A stretch of 64,000 nucleotides of DNA from Sinomonas sp. P10A9 (GCF_041022165.1 NZ_CP163302.1:1116001-1180000), one strand, 5' to 3'; shown: positions 25,424 through 34,769, counted from the first letter of the stretch. Numbers and translations: made by a program. Notes: generated by a model from the letters alone, not told the origin.

Positions 25424-25554
25424 TGATGCCCTGCCTTCTCACCCTGCACCGCGACCACGGCACCAGAGCATTAGATCATGTTCTGGAAAACGGCACGCCG
25501 AGGTTCCCGTGAGGCCCACGGTGGTGCGCCGAGCGCGAGGCGGGGTTTCCGTGC

Positions 25555-26109
25555 CTACATCCGCACCCCGTAGTGCAGGTACACGAAGCGTCCGATCCTG
25601 CGCTCCTCCTTAAGCGAGAGATCGAGCCTCTGATCGGCAAGCGCGGGGGTGCCGCCACCCACCGTGACCGGGGCGATGAACAGATGGACGCGGTCCACGA
25701 GGCCCTCCGCGAACGCGGCCGCGGCGAGGCCCGGGCCGCCGATCGCGAGGTCCGCTGCCGAGCCCCGCTTGAGGGCACGGACCATGTCCGGGTCGAGCCC
25801 ACGCTCGAGCCGCGTGCGCTCGGTATCGACGTCCGCGAGCGTGCGTGAGTAGACGATCTTCTCCGCGGCGCGCCAGATGTGGGAGAAGTCACGCACGACG
25901 GCGGGTGCGTCCGTTGCGATGCCGGGATCATCCCAGACGCGCATCACCTCGTAGACCCGGCGTCCGTAGAGGTATGTGCTGACCGTTCGCAGGAGGTCAT
26001 TGACCGCCGCATGGACGTCGTCGTCCGGTCGGGCCCAGTCGAACCTGCCCTCGCGGTCCGCGATGTAGCCGTCGAGAGATGCGATGTTCATGTAGTGGAG
26101 CAGGCCCAT
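25555..26109 (-). CDS. Dihydrofolate reductase-like / RibD C-terminal domain protein
   Basis: 184 residues, single domain. It starts LLHYMNIASLDGYIADREGRFDW, the usual opening of the RibD_C/YyaP/YwjB group, followed by YLYGRRVYEVMRVW and LAIGGPGLAAAAFAEGLVDRVHLFIAPVTVGGGTP, the cofactor-binding GGxxL and VxGGG segments. Such proteins are NADPH-dependent reductases with unknown substrates in most soil actinobacteria. It is transcribed alone; the 130 bp to the mcrB start shows no clear structure. Confidence 0.85.
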   Translation of the reverse strand: MGLLHYMNIASLDGYIADREGRFDWARPDDDVHAAVNDLLRTVSTYLYGRRVYEVMRVWDDPGIATDAPAVVRDFSHIWRAAEKIVYSRTLADVDTERTRLERGLDPDMVRALKRGSAADLAIGGPGLAAAAFAEGLVDRVHLFIAPVTVGGGTPALADQRLDLSLKEERRIGRFVYLHYGVRM

Positions 26110-26483
26110 GCTCCACTGTGGGGCGCCCGTGGGCAGGGCGGCAAGGCCTCGGCGCGGCGTGACGCCCGGGAGCCGGCCTGCGGACGCGGCGACGGACCGA
26201 CGGCCCCATAGGCAGCGCGCGAGGCACTACAAGCACAGCCCAGAGGCCTTCAGGCAGGGTGAACGCCCGGGGCGGCCCCCCATATTCGCCGTCCCGGACG
26301 TCTCCCCGCGCGCTGCATCCTGTCCCGACCCAGCGGCGGTGGTGCAGCCGGCCCGCGAGGGGCCGGCTGCACTTTCAGGAGACCTCAGGGGTCCGACATT
26401 TCTCGCGCACGAGCTCGCCGACGGCCCGAGCGGCGCAGCGTGCGGGGCGATGGGGACCCGTACGCGAGCCCGAGGCGCGGGAA
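26110..26483. other. 374-bp gene-free region with a strong hairpin
   Basis: No coding frame is convincing. At 26342-26372 there is a perfect 12-bp-arm hairpin, GTGCAGCCGGCC / GGCCGGCTGCAC, with a 7-nt loop and three T residues after it on the plus strand. It probably terminates the small minus-strand gene that ends at 26484. The rest is GC-rich without recognised elements. Confidence 0.55.
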
Positions 26484-26795
26484 TCAGGCGGCGAGCAGCG
26501 CCGGCTGAAGGTGGAACACGCCGTCCTTGACGCCGATCCGAACCGGCTCGCTGACAGGGAGCGCGCTCATGATGTCGATCCCCACGGCAAGGGTGCCCGA
26601 GCGGCGATCGTTGCTGCGCGGGCTCCACAGGACCGAACGCTCCGCACCGTTGACGGAGATCGTCACGACCTCCGGCGTGATGGGGAAGGCTGTCAGCGCG
26701 CTCCCCGGAATGCGCAGCACCTCCGAGTTGCGGTCCGACTCGGTGACCGGCTGCGAGGCGACGGTCCGCTCGTATTCGCTGTCCCAGTTGCTCAT
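26484..26795 (-). CDS. Hypothetical small protein
   Basis: 103 residues from the ATG at 26795 (a TTG two codons earlier is possible). A short polar head (MSNWDSEYERTVASQPVTESDRN) leads into a beta-rich body: VLRIPGSALTAFPITPEVVTISVNGAERSVLWSPRSNDRRSGTLAVGIDIM and VRIGVKDGVFHLQP. Codon use is as in neighbours, and a terminator-like hairpin follows. I do not recognise the family; the pattern of short strands suggests a beta-barrel or phage/nucleoid-type accessory protein, without further support. Confidence 0.55.
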   Translation of the reverse strand: MSNWDSEYERTVASQPVTESDRNSEVLRIPGSALTAFPITPEVVTISVNGAERSVLWSPRSNDRRSGTLAVGIDIMSALPVSEPVRIGVKDGVFHLQPALLAA

Positions 26796-26925
26796 GTTCA
26801 ACGGTTATCATGCGCGAGGCGCCGGGCCGGGCACCCCCGGGCGCCGTCGGCGAGTTGTGACGGTCCTGTGATGTCGGCCTCACCGGACCGGCCCATTGCA
26901 CCTTGGCGATGGGGCCGCGGCCGGT

Positions 26926-27888
26926 TCACAGGGAGAGCCGGGCGCCCGTCAGCTCTTCGGCGCGGGCCACGAGCCGTGCGGCGGCTCCGGGATCCACGGC
27001 CGACGCGTGGGGCGTGTGGCGTCCGGGGCGCCCGCGGAGCTGGAAGGCCCCCGAAGGGCCCCAGTACTCGCCGTTCGCCACCTCGCGGCCGGCAACGGCG
27101 GTGACGAGGGTGCAGGCAGCGCGGTCCTTTCCGTGGCCGAACAGGCGGAGCAGCGGGCGGAGGCCAGCGAGCGCGCCCGTCAGGACGTCCGGCTGGTTCG
27201 TGCTCACCCCGGAGAGGGCAGGCGAGAGGGCATCCATCGCCGTGCCGGGATGGACCACGACCGAGGACGCGGAGGTGCCCCCGAGCCTGCGCGCGAGCTC
27301 GAATCCGAGGCACATGACCGCGAGCTTGGACTGCGCGTACTTGGCGAGGTCCGAGCGCGGCTCGGCCGGGTCGGGCACCGCATCGGCAGGGCGCCGGACG
27401 GCCGTGTAGCTCAGGCTGCCTACCGTGACGACGCGCCCTCCGGTCTCCACGAGCCGAGGCAGGACACCCGCCAGCAGGGCGTAGGTGCCCAGGAAGTTGG
27501 TGCCCCAGAACAGCTCGATGCCATCCGCGGTGGTCCGGGGCGATGGCCTGCGCTCGGTCCGCGGCTTCACATGGTCCGGCAGCCCCACGGCTCCCGCATT
27601 CGCGACCACCGCGTCGAGGCGGGGGAGCCGCGCGAGGCGCGCGGCGGCGTCGTGCGTCGAGGCGAGGCTCGCCAGATCGAGTGCCACGGTACGCACGACG
27701 GCGCCCGGCACGCGGGCGCGGAGGCTCGCCTCCGCCGCGGCTCCACGCCCGGGGCTGCGCGCGGTGATGATCACGCTGGCCCCGAGCCGGGCGAGCTCCT
27801 CCGCGGTGAAGTAGCCGATGCCCGTGGTCCCGCCGGTGACCACGACGGTCTGCCCGTCGAGCCTCTCCCAACGAGGTTGGGCCCCCAT
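26926..27888 (-). CDS. Short-chain dehydrogenase/reductase, retinol-dehydrogenase/protochlorophyllide-reductase-like
   Basis: 320 residues from the ATG at 27888, 8 bp after the usp gene end; the upstream extension is unlikely. The cofactor motif is TGGTTGIGYFTAEELA, then VANAG near 105, VGSLSY for the catalytic Ser and YAQSKLAVM for Tyr/Lys. The longer length and C-terminal extension (GEYWGPSGAFQLRGRPG) fit the RDH/WW-oxidoreductase-like branch of SDRs, which act on lipophilic aldehydes or alcohols. Likely co-transcribed with the universal stress gene upstream. Confidence 0.88.
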   Translation of the reverse strand: MGAQPRWERLDGQTVVVTGGTTGIGYFTAEELARLGASVIITARSPGRGAAAEASLRARVPGAVVRTVALDLASLASTHDAAARLARLPRLDAVVANAGAVGLPDHVKPRTERRPSPRTTADGIELFWGTNFLGTYALLAGVLPRLVETGGRVVTVGSLSYTAVRRPADAVPDPAEPRSDLAKYAQSKLAVMCLGFELARRLGGTSASSVVVHPGTAMDALSPALSGVSTNQPDVLTGALAGLRPLLRLFGHGKDRAACTLVTAVAGREVANGEYWGPSGAFQLRGRPGRHTPHASAVDPGAAARLVARAEELTGARLSL

Positions 27889-27896
27889 GGCAAGGC

Positions 27897-28325
27897 TCAG
27901 ATGCCGACGGTCTTGACGATGTAGACGTCGCACGGGGCGGAGTGCGCCACTGTGTTGGCCACGCTGCCCAGAATCCGGGTGAGGCCCTGCATGCCACGGT
28001 TGCCCACCACGATCATCCGCGCATCGACGCGCTCGGCCTCGGCAATGATGGCCTCGGCCGGCTTGCCGCGCACCGCGCCGTAGGTGACGGTGAGGCCCGG
28101 CGCCTCGAGTGCATGCGCGACGTTCTTCGCGATGGACACCGTCGTGTCAGCGTCGGAGACGATCCAGGTGTCGCTGCCGCTGCCGAGGACCTCGGTGTTG
28201 TCCGTGTCGAAGGCCGAGATCACGCGCAGCGGCACACCGAGCGCCACCGCGAGGTTGCGAGCCTCCTCCGCCGCGCGGTTCGCGGTCGCGCTTCCGTCGA
28301 CGCCGACGACGATGGGTCCAGTCAT
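27897..28325 (-). CDS. Universal stress protein, ATP-binding UspA type
   Basis: 142 residues, one Usp domain. It begins PIVVGVDGSATANRAAEEA and ends with the ATP-binding loop VVGNRGMQGLTRILGSVANTVAHSAPCDVYIVK, matching the G-2x-G-9x-G-(S/T) signature of nucleotide-binding members. Such proteins rise in starvation, hypoxia or stationary phase. It shares a strand with, and probably a transcript with, the SDR gene 8 bp downstream. Confidence 0.92.
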   Translation of the reverse strand: MTGPIVVGVDGSATANRAAEEARNLAVALGVPLRVISAFDTDNTEVLGSGSDTWIVSDADTTVSIAKNVAHALEAPGLTVTYGAVRGKPAEAIIAEAERVDARMIVVGNRGMQGLTRILGSVANTVAHSAPCDVYIVKTVGI

Positions 28326-28423
28326 GATGTGCTCCTGAGGGAAGGACGACCTGTTGTGGCCACAGTACCGGGCCAGCTGGGGCGTGGGCGTGCGGTCGCT
28401 TCAGGGCGTGCCTCGGGCTCGCG

Positions 28424-29074
28424 TCAGAGCGAGCCGAGGGCTTCCTCGATGGGCGTCTGCCCGCTGTTGAACCCGACGAACAGACGCACGGTGCGCGGCT
28501 CGCGGAGCGTGGCGGCCGCGACCGCGGCGACGTCAGCGCGGCTCACGCTGCGGGAGTCCGCTGAGTCCGCCAGGTCGATCTTCCCCGTGCCCGGCTCGAG
28601 GGTGAGGGAAGAGGGCCCGAGGATGGTCCAGTCGAGGGACGTGCCGCGCAGATGCTCGTCCGCGGCGGCCTTGGCCTCCGCGTAGTGGAAGAACGGGTTC
28701 GATTCCGGCACCCCGTGGTCGGGTCGGGCGCCGAGGTAGGAGACCATGACATACCGCGGCACGCCGGCGGTCGCGGCGGCCTTCATCGACCGGATCGCGG
28801 CATCGCGATCAACGGCGTAGGTGCGGGCAGCGTTCCCGCCGCCCGCACCGGCGGACCACACCACGGCGTCGTGCCCGGCCAGGACTTCCGCAAGTCCGGC
28901 CCCGTCGAGGTTCTCAATGTCGGCGACGACCGCCGTGGCGCCCGTCGCCTCGACGTCCCCGACCTGCTCCGCGCTGCGGACGATCGACGTGACCTCGTCC
29001 CCGCGTGCCACGAGCAGGGGCGCGAGGAGGAGGGCCACCTTGCCGTGGCCTCCGATGATGGCGATGCGGGACAT
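28424..29074 (-). CDS. NAD(P)H-binding atypical SDR (NmrA / YtfG-like)
   Basis: 216 residues from the ATG at 29074. The dinucleotide motif is IAIIGGHGKVALLLAPLLVARG, followed by acidic/basic strand ends, VVWSAGAGGGNAARTYAVDRDAAI and YVMVSYLGARPDHG near the catalytic area. It is of the atypical SDR group used as NAD(P)H sensors or quinone/flavin reductases. The C-terminus (RLFVGFNSGQTPIEEAL) is typical of actinobacterial members. Operon partners are absent; a GTGTCG/CGACAC repeat lies about 90 bp upstream. Confidence 0.85.
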   Translation of the reverse strand: MSRIAIIGGHGKVALLLAPLLVARGDEVTSIVRSAEQVGDVEATGATAVVADIENLDGAGLAEVLAGHDAVVWSAGAGGGNAARTYAVDRDAAIRSMKAAATAGVPRYVMVSYLGARPDHGVPESNPFFHYAEAKAAADEHLRGTSLDWTILGPSSLTLEPGTGKIDLADSADSRSVSRADVAAVAAATLREPRTVRLFVGFNSGQTPIEEALGSL

Positions 29075-29185
29075 GGCGCGCTTCCTTCCGCTAGGGCGGT
29101 GCTGGGTTTCGGGGTCTACCCTGCCACGGGTGTACGTTCCCGCCCAGTTGCCGCGTCGCCAATCCGTGTCGTGGCGCGACACGCC

Positions 29186-29226
29186 GCGTTCCCGCCCGGC
29201 TGGGACTGACAACCGGGCGGGAACGC
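29186..29226 (-). terminator. Hairpin terminator after the phospholipase gene
   Basis: Perfect 14-bp arms GCGTTCCCGCCCGG / CCGGGCGGGAACGC with a 13-nt loop, 27 bp after the stop of the phospholipase gene. No T-tract. A smaller repeat GTGTCG-TGGCG-CGACAC (29166-29182) adjoins it. Confidence 0.65.
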
Positions 29227-29253
29227 ACGCATCCGTTCAGCGAACAGTCGGAC

Positions 29254-31350
29254 TCAGCGGCCCAGCTGCGGATCGCTCGTGAGCTGCCCGCCCACCTCGA
29301 GGCGTCCGGCGAGGATGCGGACGAGCTTCGGGTCCGCAGCTGCCGTGACGGTGAGGTCGTACCACCCGCCCTGCGTCGGGATCACCACAGTCTTGCCCTG
29401 CCCCGGGTTGAGTGCGAGTGCCTGGGATCCGGTGCCGTACGCGTCCTTGAGCGTGAGCGCCGCCGCGGCGGAGCCAGCGTTGGTGATCCGGAACTGCGCG
29501 TGCCCGGCAGCCCCATTGCGGGTGACGGTGACGCGGATGTCCGCCGCCGTCGTTGTGCCTGCGAGACGGCGGTACCAGCCGGCTGGACCGTGCAGGTGCA
29601 CGTCGTACTCGGCGCCAAGGGTCCACGAGGCGTCGAGCGAGGCGCCAGCGCCGATCGTGTACGAGTACGGGCCAGCCGGGAGCAGGTTCGAGCGGACCTG
29701 GACGTGGGCACCGAGCGAGCCGCCGTTCGTCCAGTGCGCGGAGAGCTTGCCGGCGTCGAGCGTCGCCTCGACGTCGAGTTCGTAGCCGAGCGGGCGGGAC
29801 GGGCGCGTGCCCTTCTCCTGGCTGGGCATGGTGTTGACGAGGGGCGGGGTCGGCACGTAGTTCGGGTACTTCTTGCCGCTCGCGATGTCCGCGGCCGTCG
29901 GGTGGTCCGAGGACATGTTCGGCAGGGCCGGGACCGCGCCGCCGGTGGCGGAGAAGTCGAACGCGCTCGTGAGGTCTCCGCTGACGGCGCGGCGCCACGG
30001 CGTGATGTTCGGGGACTTCACACCGAAGCGGGTCTCGAGGAACCGGACGATCGACGTGTGGTCGAACGTCTCGGAGCAGACCCAGCCGCCCATGCTCCAC
30101 GGCGAGACGACGATCATGGGCACGCGCACGCCCAGCCCGAAGTGGCCCGGAACGTCCTTATCGCCCGAGTAGGTCATGCGGCCGTCGTACCACTCGCCGT
30201 CGGTCGAGACGGTCGAGGCGCCGGGAATCTGCGGGGTGTTGGGGTGCGGCGGAACGATGTGGTCGAAGAAGCCGTCGTTCTCGTCGTACATGAAGAACAG
30301 CGCCGTCTTGCTCCACACGTCGGGGTTCGAGGTGAGGATGTTCATGACGTTCGCGGTGTACCAAGCGCCGAAGTTCGGCGGCCAGTTCGAGTGCTCGGTG
30401 TACGCCTCGGGCGCCACGATGTACGAGACCTGGGGAAGGGTCCCGTTCTTGACGTCCTCACGGAAGATGCGGAACAGGTCGTCGTGGCCCCCGAGGATGT
30501 TGGTGCCCGTGCGGGCCTTGTCGTAGAGCGGGGTGCCCGGCTTGGCGTTCTGGTACTGCAGGAAGTACAGGAGCGAGTTGTCGCCGTAGTTGCCGATGTA
30601 CGGGTTGCCCGTCCAGCCCTCGTAGTGCGCCGGGTCGAGGCCCTCGCCGATGTCCTGGTAGACCTTCCAGCTCACGCCGGCCTTCTCGAGCTCCTCGGGG
30701 TAGGTGCTCCACGTGTAGCCGGTCTCGTCGTTCCAGAGGTCGGGACCGCCGCCGATGCCCGAGCCGTTGCCCTTGCCGGCCGGGTCGTCGCCGCCGGCGA
30801 ACATGTAGTACCGGTTCGGGTCCGTGGGTCCGAGTACCGAGCAGTGGTACTGGTCGCACACCGTGAACGCGTCCGCGAGGGCGAAGTGGAACGGGATGTC
30901 ATTGCGCTCGTAGAACGCCATGGTCGCGTCGGACTTGGCGGGGAGCCACTTGTCATACTTGCCCACGTTGAACGCCTCGTGGGTCATCTTCCACGAGTGG
31001 TCGAGGTCCTCGAGGTACTGCAGACCGAGATTGGGTACGTTCGGATGGTAGGGCGTGACATCGCGCGTGCCGTTGTTCTGGTGGAAGGCGCTCTCCCCGG
31101 TGGGGAGGATCGCGGGGTGCGGGTCAGAGAACCCGCGCACGCCCTTGAGCGTGCCGAAGTAGTGGTCGAACGCGCGGTTCTCCTGCATGAAGACCACAAC
31201 GTGCTCGACGTCCTTGATGGATCCGGTTGCGCGGTTCGCCGGGATGCTCGCGGCGCGGGCGATGCTCTCCCCGAGCATTTCGGCGATCGCGGTGCTCGCG
31301 GCGGTCGCCGCCGAGAGCTGGAGGAAGTGGCGGCGGTTCAGTCCTGGCAT
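29254..31350 (-). CDS. Phospholipase C (phosphocholine-specific type), Tat-exported
   Basis: 698 residues. The N-terminus has a twin-arginine signal (LNRRHFLQLSAATAASTAIA), so the folded enzyme is exported. The phosphoesterase domain contains HVVVFMQENRAFDHYFGTLKGVRGFSD (about 50-75), DQYHCS and GGDDP further on and FFMYDENDGFFDH, the metal-binding motifs of the PlcC/acid phosphatase AcpA superfamily. The C-terminal ~180 residues form two beta-rich domains of unknown function usual in this family (DUF756-like). The enzyme hydrolyses phosphatidylcholine or sphingomyelin, or other phosphate esters, outside the cell. It stands alone; no phosphate-box was sought successfully by eye. Confidence 0.9.
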   Translation of the reverse strand: MPGLNRRHFLQLSAATAASTAIAEMLGESIARAASIPANRATGSIKDVEHVVVFMQENRAFDHYFGTLKGVRGFSDPHPAILPTGESAFHQNNGTRDVTPYHPNVPNLGLQYLEDLDHSWKMTHEAFNVGKYDKWLPAKSDATMAFYERNDIPFHFALADAFTVCDQYHCSVLGPTDPNRYYMFAGGDDPAGKGNGSGIGGGPDLWNDETGYTWSTYPEELEKAGVSWKVYQDIGEGLDPAHYEGWTGNPYIGNYGDNSLLYFLQYQNAKPGTPLYDKARTGTNILGGHDDLFRIFREDVKNGTLPQVSYIVAPEAYTEHSNWPPNFGAWYTANVMNILTSNPDVWSKTALFFMYDENDGFFDHIVPPHPNTPQIPGASTVSTDGEWYDGRMTYSGDKDVPGHFGLGVRVPMIVVSPWSMGGWVCSETFDHTSIVRFLETRFGVKSPNITPWRRAVSGDLTSAFDFSATGGAVPALPNMSSDHPTAADIASGKKYPNYVPTPPLVNTMPSQEKGTRPSRPLGYELDVEATLDAGKLSAHWTNGGSLGAHVQVRSNLLPAGPYSYTIGAGASLDASWTLGAEYDVHLHGPAGWYRRLAGTTTAADIRVTVTRNGAAGHAQFRITNAGSAAAALTLKDAYGTGSQALALNPGQGKTVVIPTQGGWYDLTVTAAADPKLVRILAGRLEVGGQLTSDPQLGR

Positions 31351-31529
31351 GGTGGTGCCCTCTTCTCGATCGATGTGGGTGCGATCGGATCAGTGCGCGG
31401 TCCCCTGCGGGGAGCCTTCCACTGCCAGATGAAATCTGGGTTGCCACACGTTGAACCCTTGCCGCTGTGGAGCGCCGGCGGCGGGTGTCCGCCCCTTCGA
31501 CGGGCCCCGCGCCCCTGGGCTTGGGCCCG

Positions 31530-32132
31530 CTAGTCCGGGCGGCCCCGGTCGGTAGCCCGCTCCTGCTCCCATTCGTCGAGGAGCCTGGGCATCCGCTGCG
31601 CGATGAAGCGGTAGAAGTGGGCCATGTCCTCGGCTCGGGCACGCGCGGCGGATCCGGCGGGGAGCTCGTCGGCAAGATTCGACGAAAGGGAGCCCAAGCG
31701 GTCGTAGACGGGGTTCTGGCGCAGGGTAGCGACATACCAGAGGTCGTCCGGGAGGGCGTACCGGTCGCGGCGGCTGCCCGGCTGGGAGACCCGGTGCGCG
31801 AACCCGACCGTCTGCAGGTACCGCACGGCCCCCGAGACCGCGGCAGGGCTCGCGCCGAGCGCCTCGGCCAGCTCGGCCGCGGTCAGCGCACCGTCGTCGG
31901 AGACCACGAGCGCCATGAGGGCCCGCGCCGGCATCTTCGGGAAGCCCGCCGCGATCATGACCGCAGCCGAGCCTTCGGCTGCCTCCGGGATGCGACTCAT
32001 CCCGGCTTCGGGGCGCACGACGCCGGCCGGGTCGCCGGCGGCTGCAGCTGCGGGGGCGGCGAGGGGCTTGGCGCCGCCGGCGGCAGCACCGTCGTCGTGC
32101 GTCCCAGGGGTAGCGGCAGGGTCCGCGCTCAC
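31530..32132 (-). CDS. MarR/GbsR-like transcriptional regulator
   Basis: 200 residues if started at the GTG at 32132 that overlaps the permease stop codon (GTGA). An ATG at 32000 (157 residues) is the alternative. The N-terminal ~45 residues are Ala/Gly-rich and disordered. The winged helix-turn-helix is in MPARALMALVVSDDGALTAAELAEALGASPAAVSGAVRYLQTVGFAHRV followed by the wing SQPGSRRDRYALPDD. It is the third gene of an ABC exporter operon and is the obvious candidate to bind the TTCACAAA-TTTGTGAA palindrome at the operon head, giving autoregulation. Confidence 0.88.
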   Translation of the reverse strand: MSADPAATPGTHDDGAAAGGAKPLAAPAAAAAGDPAGVVRPEAGMSRIPEAAEGSAAVMIAAGFPKMPARALMALVVSDDGALTAAELAEALGASPAAVSGAVRYLQTVGFAHRVSQPGSRRDRYALPDDLWYVATLRQNPVYDRLGSLSSNLADELPAGSAARARAEDMAHFYRFIAQRMPRLLDEWEQERATDRGRPD

Positions 32133-33751
32133 GCCGACCCGACCTCGCGTCGCCTCATGAGGGCGAGGGCCACGCCCGCCGCTACCGCCGAGATGCCAAG
32201 CATCCAGAAGCCGCCTGTCCAGTCCGTGCCACCCGGACCGGGCACCGGGGTGTGGGTGAACGGGGAGATGTCCTGGATCGACTTGTCTACGCCGATCAGG
32301 CCGCCGAACACGCCGAGCAGCACGGCGACCCCGAGGATCGTCCAGCCGGCCGGGATCGTGGCCTGTGGCCAGACCACAAACACCATGGCCGGTACGGCCA
32401 GGAAGATGAGCGCCGCGGGGATCTGGTCGATCGCGGTCATCCAGACATCGCCCACGGCCTCGGAGGTGTCCCCGGAGGCGACGAGCGAGAGCCACGCGCC
32501 GAGTGCCGCCAGGAGCAGCACCGCCACGATGGTCAGCGCCCCGAGAGCGAGGTAGTCCGCGAACCAGCGCATCCTGCCGAGCGGCTGGGATACGAGCCAC
32601 GGCCCCGTGCCTGCGGCCTCCTCCTGCCGCGCCCGAATGACGGACTGAAGGGCGCATGCGGCGGCGAGGACGCCGGCCAGCAGGAAGAACACCGAAACGA
32701 GGAGCTGGGAAATTGAGGTGCCCTGTGCCTCGATCATCTTGCGCAGGGCCACAGTGGTGCCCTCGTTGGCGGTGGTGATCGAATTGACCGCGGAACCTAG
32801 GCCGCCTGTCAGGAGCCCGGTCGCGAGCCCGCCGATGCACCAGCCGATGATGGATCCCATCTGGAGCCGCGCCGCGAGGGCGAGGGAGCCGCCGAGGGCA
32901 GGGCGGGCGTCGGCCCGTCCAGTGCGTCCTGCCAGAAGGGCGGCGCCGACGTCGCGGCGGTCCATGATGAGGGCGGTCGCGGCGATGCACACGGCCCCGA
33001 GTGCCAGCGGGAGCACGAGCGGCCACCAGCGGTCGCCCGTGTAGGCGAAGGTCTGCTGGCCCCAGCCGATGGGGGAGATCCAGCTGGGCCATCCTGCCGT
33101 CATGGACATGCCGTCTGCGCCCGGGGTGCCCGCGGCGTCGCCGAAGCCGCGCAGGAGGTAGGCGACGAGCACGAGAGAGGCCGAGATGGCATTCGCCCCG
33201 CGTGAGGTGCTCATGAACTCGCCCGCGAGCAGTCCGATCCCGACGAACGAGATGCCGACGGCGCCGGTGGCAGCGCCTGCGAGGAGAGACCCGGCCGGGT
33301 CGAGGTTCGCGGCGATGAACCCGAGGGCCACGACGATCGCGGCCAGGATGTTCGCGACGATTCCGTGCACGACAGTTGCCGCCAGGGGGAGCATGCGTGC
33401 GGCCGGCGTCGAGGAGATCAACTCCGAGCGCCCGCTCTCCTCTTCGGCTCGCGAGTGGCGCACGGCCATGAACGTGCTCATCCAGCCGGCGAGCAGCGCA
33501 AGGAACGTGAAGATCTCGAAGAACGTGAACGGGCCGAGGCCGGGTCCGCGGGCGAGGCCGCGGAAGATGAGGATGGCCGGCGTTGCCAGGGCGACCTTGA
33601 GGATGCTTGCCTGCTCGGTGAAGTCGCCGTAGGTCTTGGCGACCGCTGCGGCCGCGAAGACCGTCATGGCGCCGATTCCCACGACCCAGCTGACCAGTTG
33701 CCAGCGGTCGCGGCGCAGCCTCTGCCGGTAGAGCATGAGGAAGGTGTCCAT
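32129..33751 (-). CDS. ABC exporter permease (polyketide-antibiotic / multidrug type)
   Basis: 540 residues with about 12 hydrophobic helices, the double-size permease of the actinobacterial antibiotic-exporter family. It begins MDTFLMLYRQRLRRDRWQLVSWVVGIGAMTVFAA and has long extracytoplasmic loops rich in Gly/Ala. Directly upstream (1 bp) is the ATPase gene and directly downstream (overlap) the regulator, so the three form one operon. The substrate is unknown; homologues export tetracycline-like or peptide antibiotics or act in self-resistance. Confidence 0.9.
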   Translation of the reverse strand: MDTFLMLYRQRLRRDRWQLVSWVVGIGAMTVFAAAAVAKTYGDFTEQASILKVALATPAILIFRGLARGPGLGPFTFFEIFTFLALLAGWMSTFMAVRHSRAEEESGRSELISSTPAARMLPLAATVVHGIVANILAAIVVALGFIAANLDPAGSLLAGAATGAVGISFVGIGLLAGEFMSTSRGANAISASLVLVAYLLRGFGDAAGTPGADGMSMTAGWPSWISPIGWGQQTFAYTGDRWWPLVLPLALGAVCIAATALIMDRRDVGAALLAGRTGRADARPALGGSLALAARLQMGSIIGWCIGGLATGLLTGGLGSAVNSITTANEGTTVALRKMIEAQGTSISQLLVSVFFLLAGVLAAACALQSVIRARQEEAAGTGPWLVSQPLGRMRWFADYLALGALTIVAVLLLAALGAWLSLVASGDTSEAVGDVWMTAIDQIPAALIFLAVPAMVFVVWPQATIPAGWTILGVAVLLGVFGGLIGVDKSIQDISPFTHTPVPGPGGTDWTGGFWMLGISAVAAGVALALMRRREVGSA

Positions 33752-33752
33752 C

Positions 33753-34733
33753 TCAGGCTCCTGTGCTGGTCGTCGAGCGGTGCCGGCGCGCCGAGCGGCC
33801 GTCGTCGTGGTTGGTGTTCTCCGCCGGTGCGACCGTGTCGCCGTAGTGGCGTAGGAAGAGCTCCTCGAGCGAGGCCGGCGAGACGAGGAGGCTCTGGACG
33901 TTCAAGCTCCCGAGGAGCGGCAGCACCTGGGCGACGTGGTCGGAGTCGGCGCCGAACTTCACGCGGCCGTCCGCGACGGTGAGGTCGTGGACCTCGGGGC
34001 GCAGGCCGAGCGCGGCGGTGTCGATGTGGTCGACCGCAAAGGAGATCTCTGTGCGGGTCAGGTGGCGCAGCGCGTCGAGGGTTCCGCCGTCGACGATCCT
34101 GCCCGAGCGGATGATGCTGACCCGGTGTGCGAGCCGCTCGACCTCTGAGAGGATGTGGCTCGAGAGGAGCACTGTGGCGCCTCGATCAGCGAGCTTGCGG
34201 ACCTCGCGGGTGAACACTGCCTCCATGAGCGGATCGAGGCCGCTCGTGGGCTCGTCGAAAAGGTAGAGCTCCGCGTCCGTGGCGAAGGCCGCGATGAGGG
34301 CGACCTTCTGGCGGTTGCCCTTCGAGTACGCCCGGCCCTTCTTGGTCGGATCGAAGTCGAAGATCTCGCAGAGTTCCTTCTTGCGTGCCTTGTACTTCAC
34401 ATGATCGGTGGTGCCGCCACGCAGCCTCGAGATAAGGTCAATCGCCTCGCCGCCGGAGAGGTTGGGCCAGATGCTCACGTCGCCGGGGATGCTTGCGATG
34501 CGGCGGTGAAGCTCGACGGCGTCGGTCCACGGATCCTTGCCGAGGACGGTTGCGGTTCCGGAGGTAGCGCGGGCCAAGCCCAGCAGGACGCGCAGCGTGG
34601 TGGACTTCCCGGCGCCGTTCGGGCCGAGGAAGCCGTGGATCTCGCCCTGGGTGACCTCGAGGTCGAGGCCGTCGAGGGCGTGGACCCGGCCGAAGTGCTT
34701 GTGGAGGCCGACTGTTCTAATGACCGTTGTCAT
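33753..34733 (-). CDS. ABC exporter ATP-binding protein
   Basis: 326 residues. Walker A is GPNGAGKSTTLRV near 38-50, Q-loop in IPGDVSIWPN, signature YSKGNRQKVALI near 135 (a variant of LSGGQ), Walker B LYLFDEPTSGLDP near 160 and the switch His in LLSSHILSEVERL. The C-terminal ~90 residues form the extension usual in DrrA-type exporters. First gene of the three-gene operon; the operator palindrome lies 21 bp upstream of its ATG. Confidence 0.93.
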   Translation of the reverse strand: MTTVIRTVGLHKHFGRVHALDGLDLEVTQGEIHGFLGPNGAGKSTTLRVLLGLARATSGTATVLGKDPWTDAVELHRRIASIPGDVSIWPNLSGGEAIDLISRLRGGTTDHVKYKARKKELCEIFDFDPTKKGRAYSKGNRQKVALIAAFATDAELYLFDEPTSGLDPLMEAVFTREVRKLADRGATVLLSSHILSEVERLAHRVSIIRSGRIVDGGTLDALRHLTRTEISFAVDHIDTAALGLRPEVHDLTVADGRVKFGADSDHVAQVLPLLGSLNVQSLLVSPASLEELFLRHYGDTVAPAENTNHDDGRSARRHRSTTSTGA

Positions 34734-34753
34734 GATGTTGAAGCTACGCTGAC

Positions 34754-34769
34754 TTCACAAATTTGTGAA
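34754..34769. promoter_or_regulatory. Perfect 16-bp operator palindrome upstream of the ABC exporter operon
   Basis: TTCACAAATTTGTGAA, a perfect 8+8 palindrome in an AT-rich patch, starts 21 bp before the ABC ATPase ATG. A MarR/GbsR-like repressor is coded at the end of the same operon, and sites of this size are typical for that family. Its high AT content contrasts with the surroundings. Confidence 0.75.
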
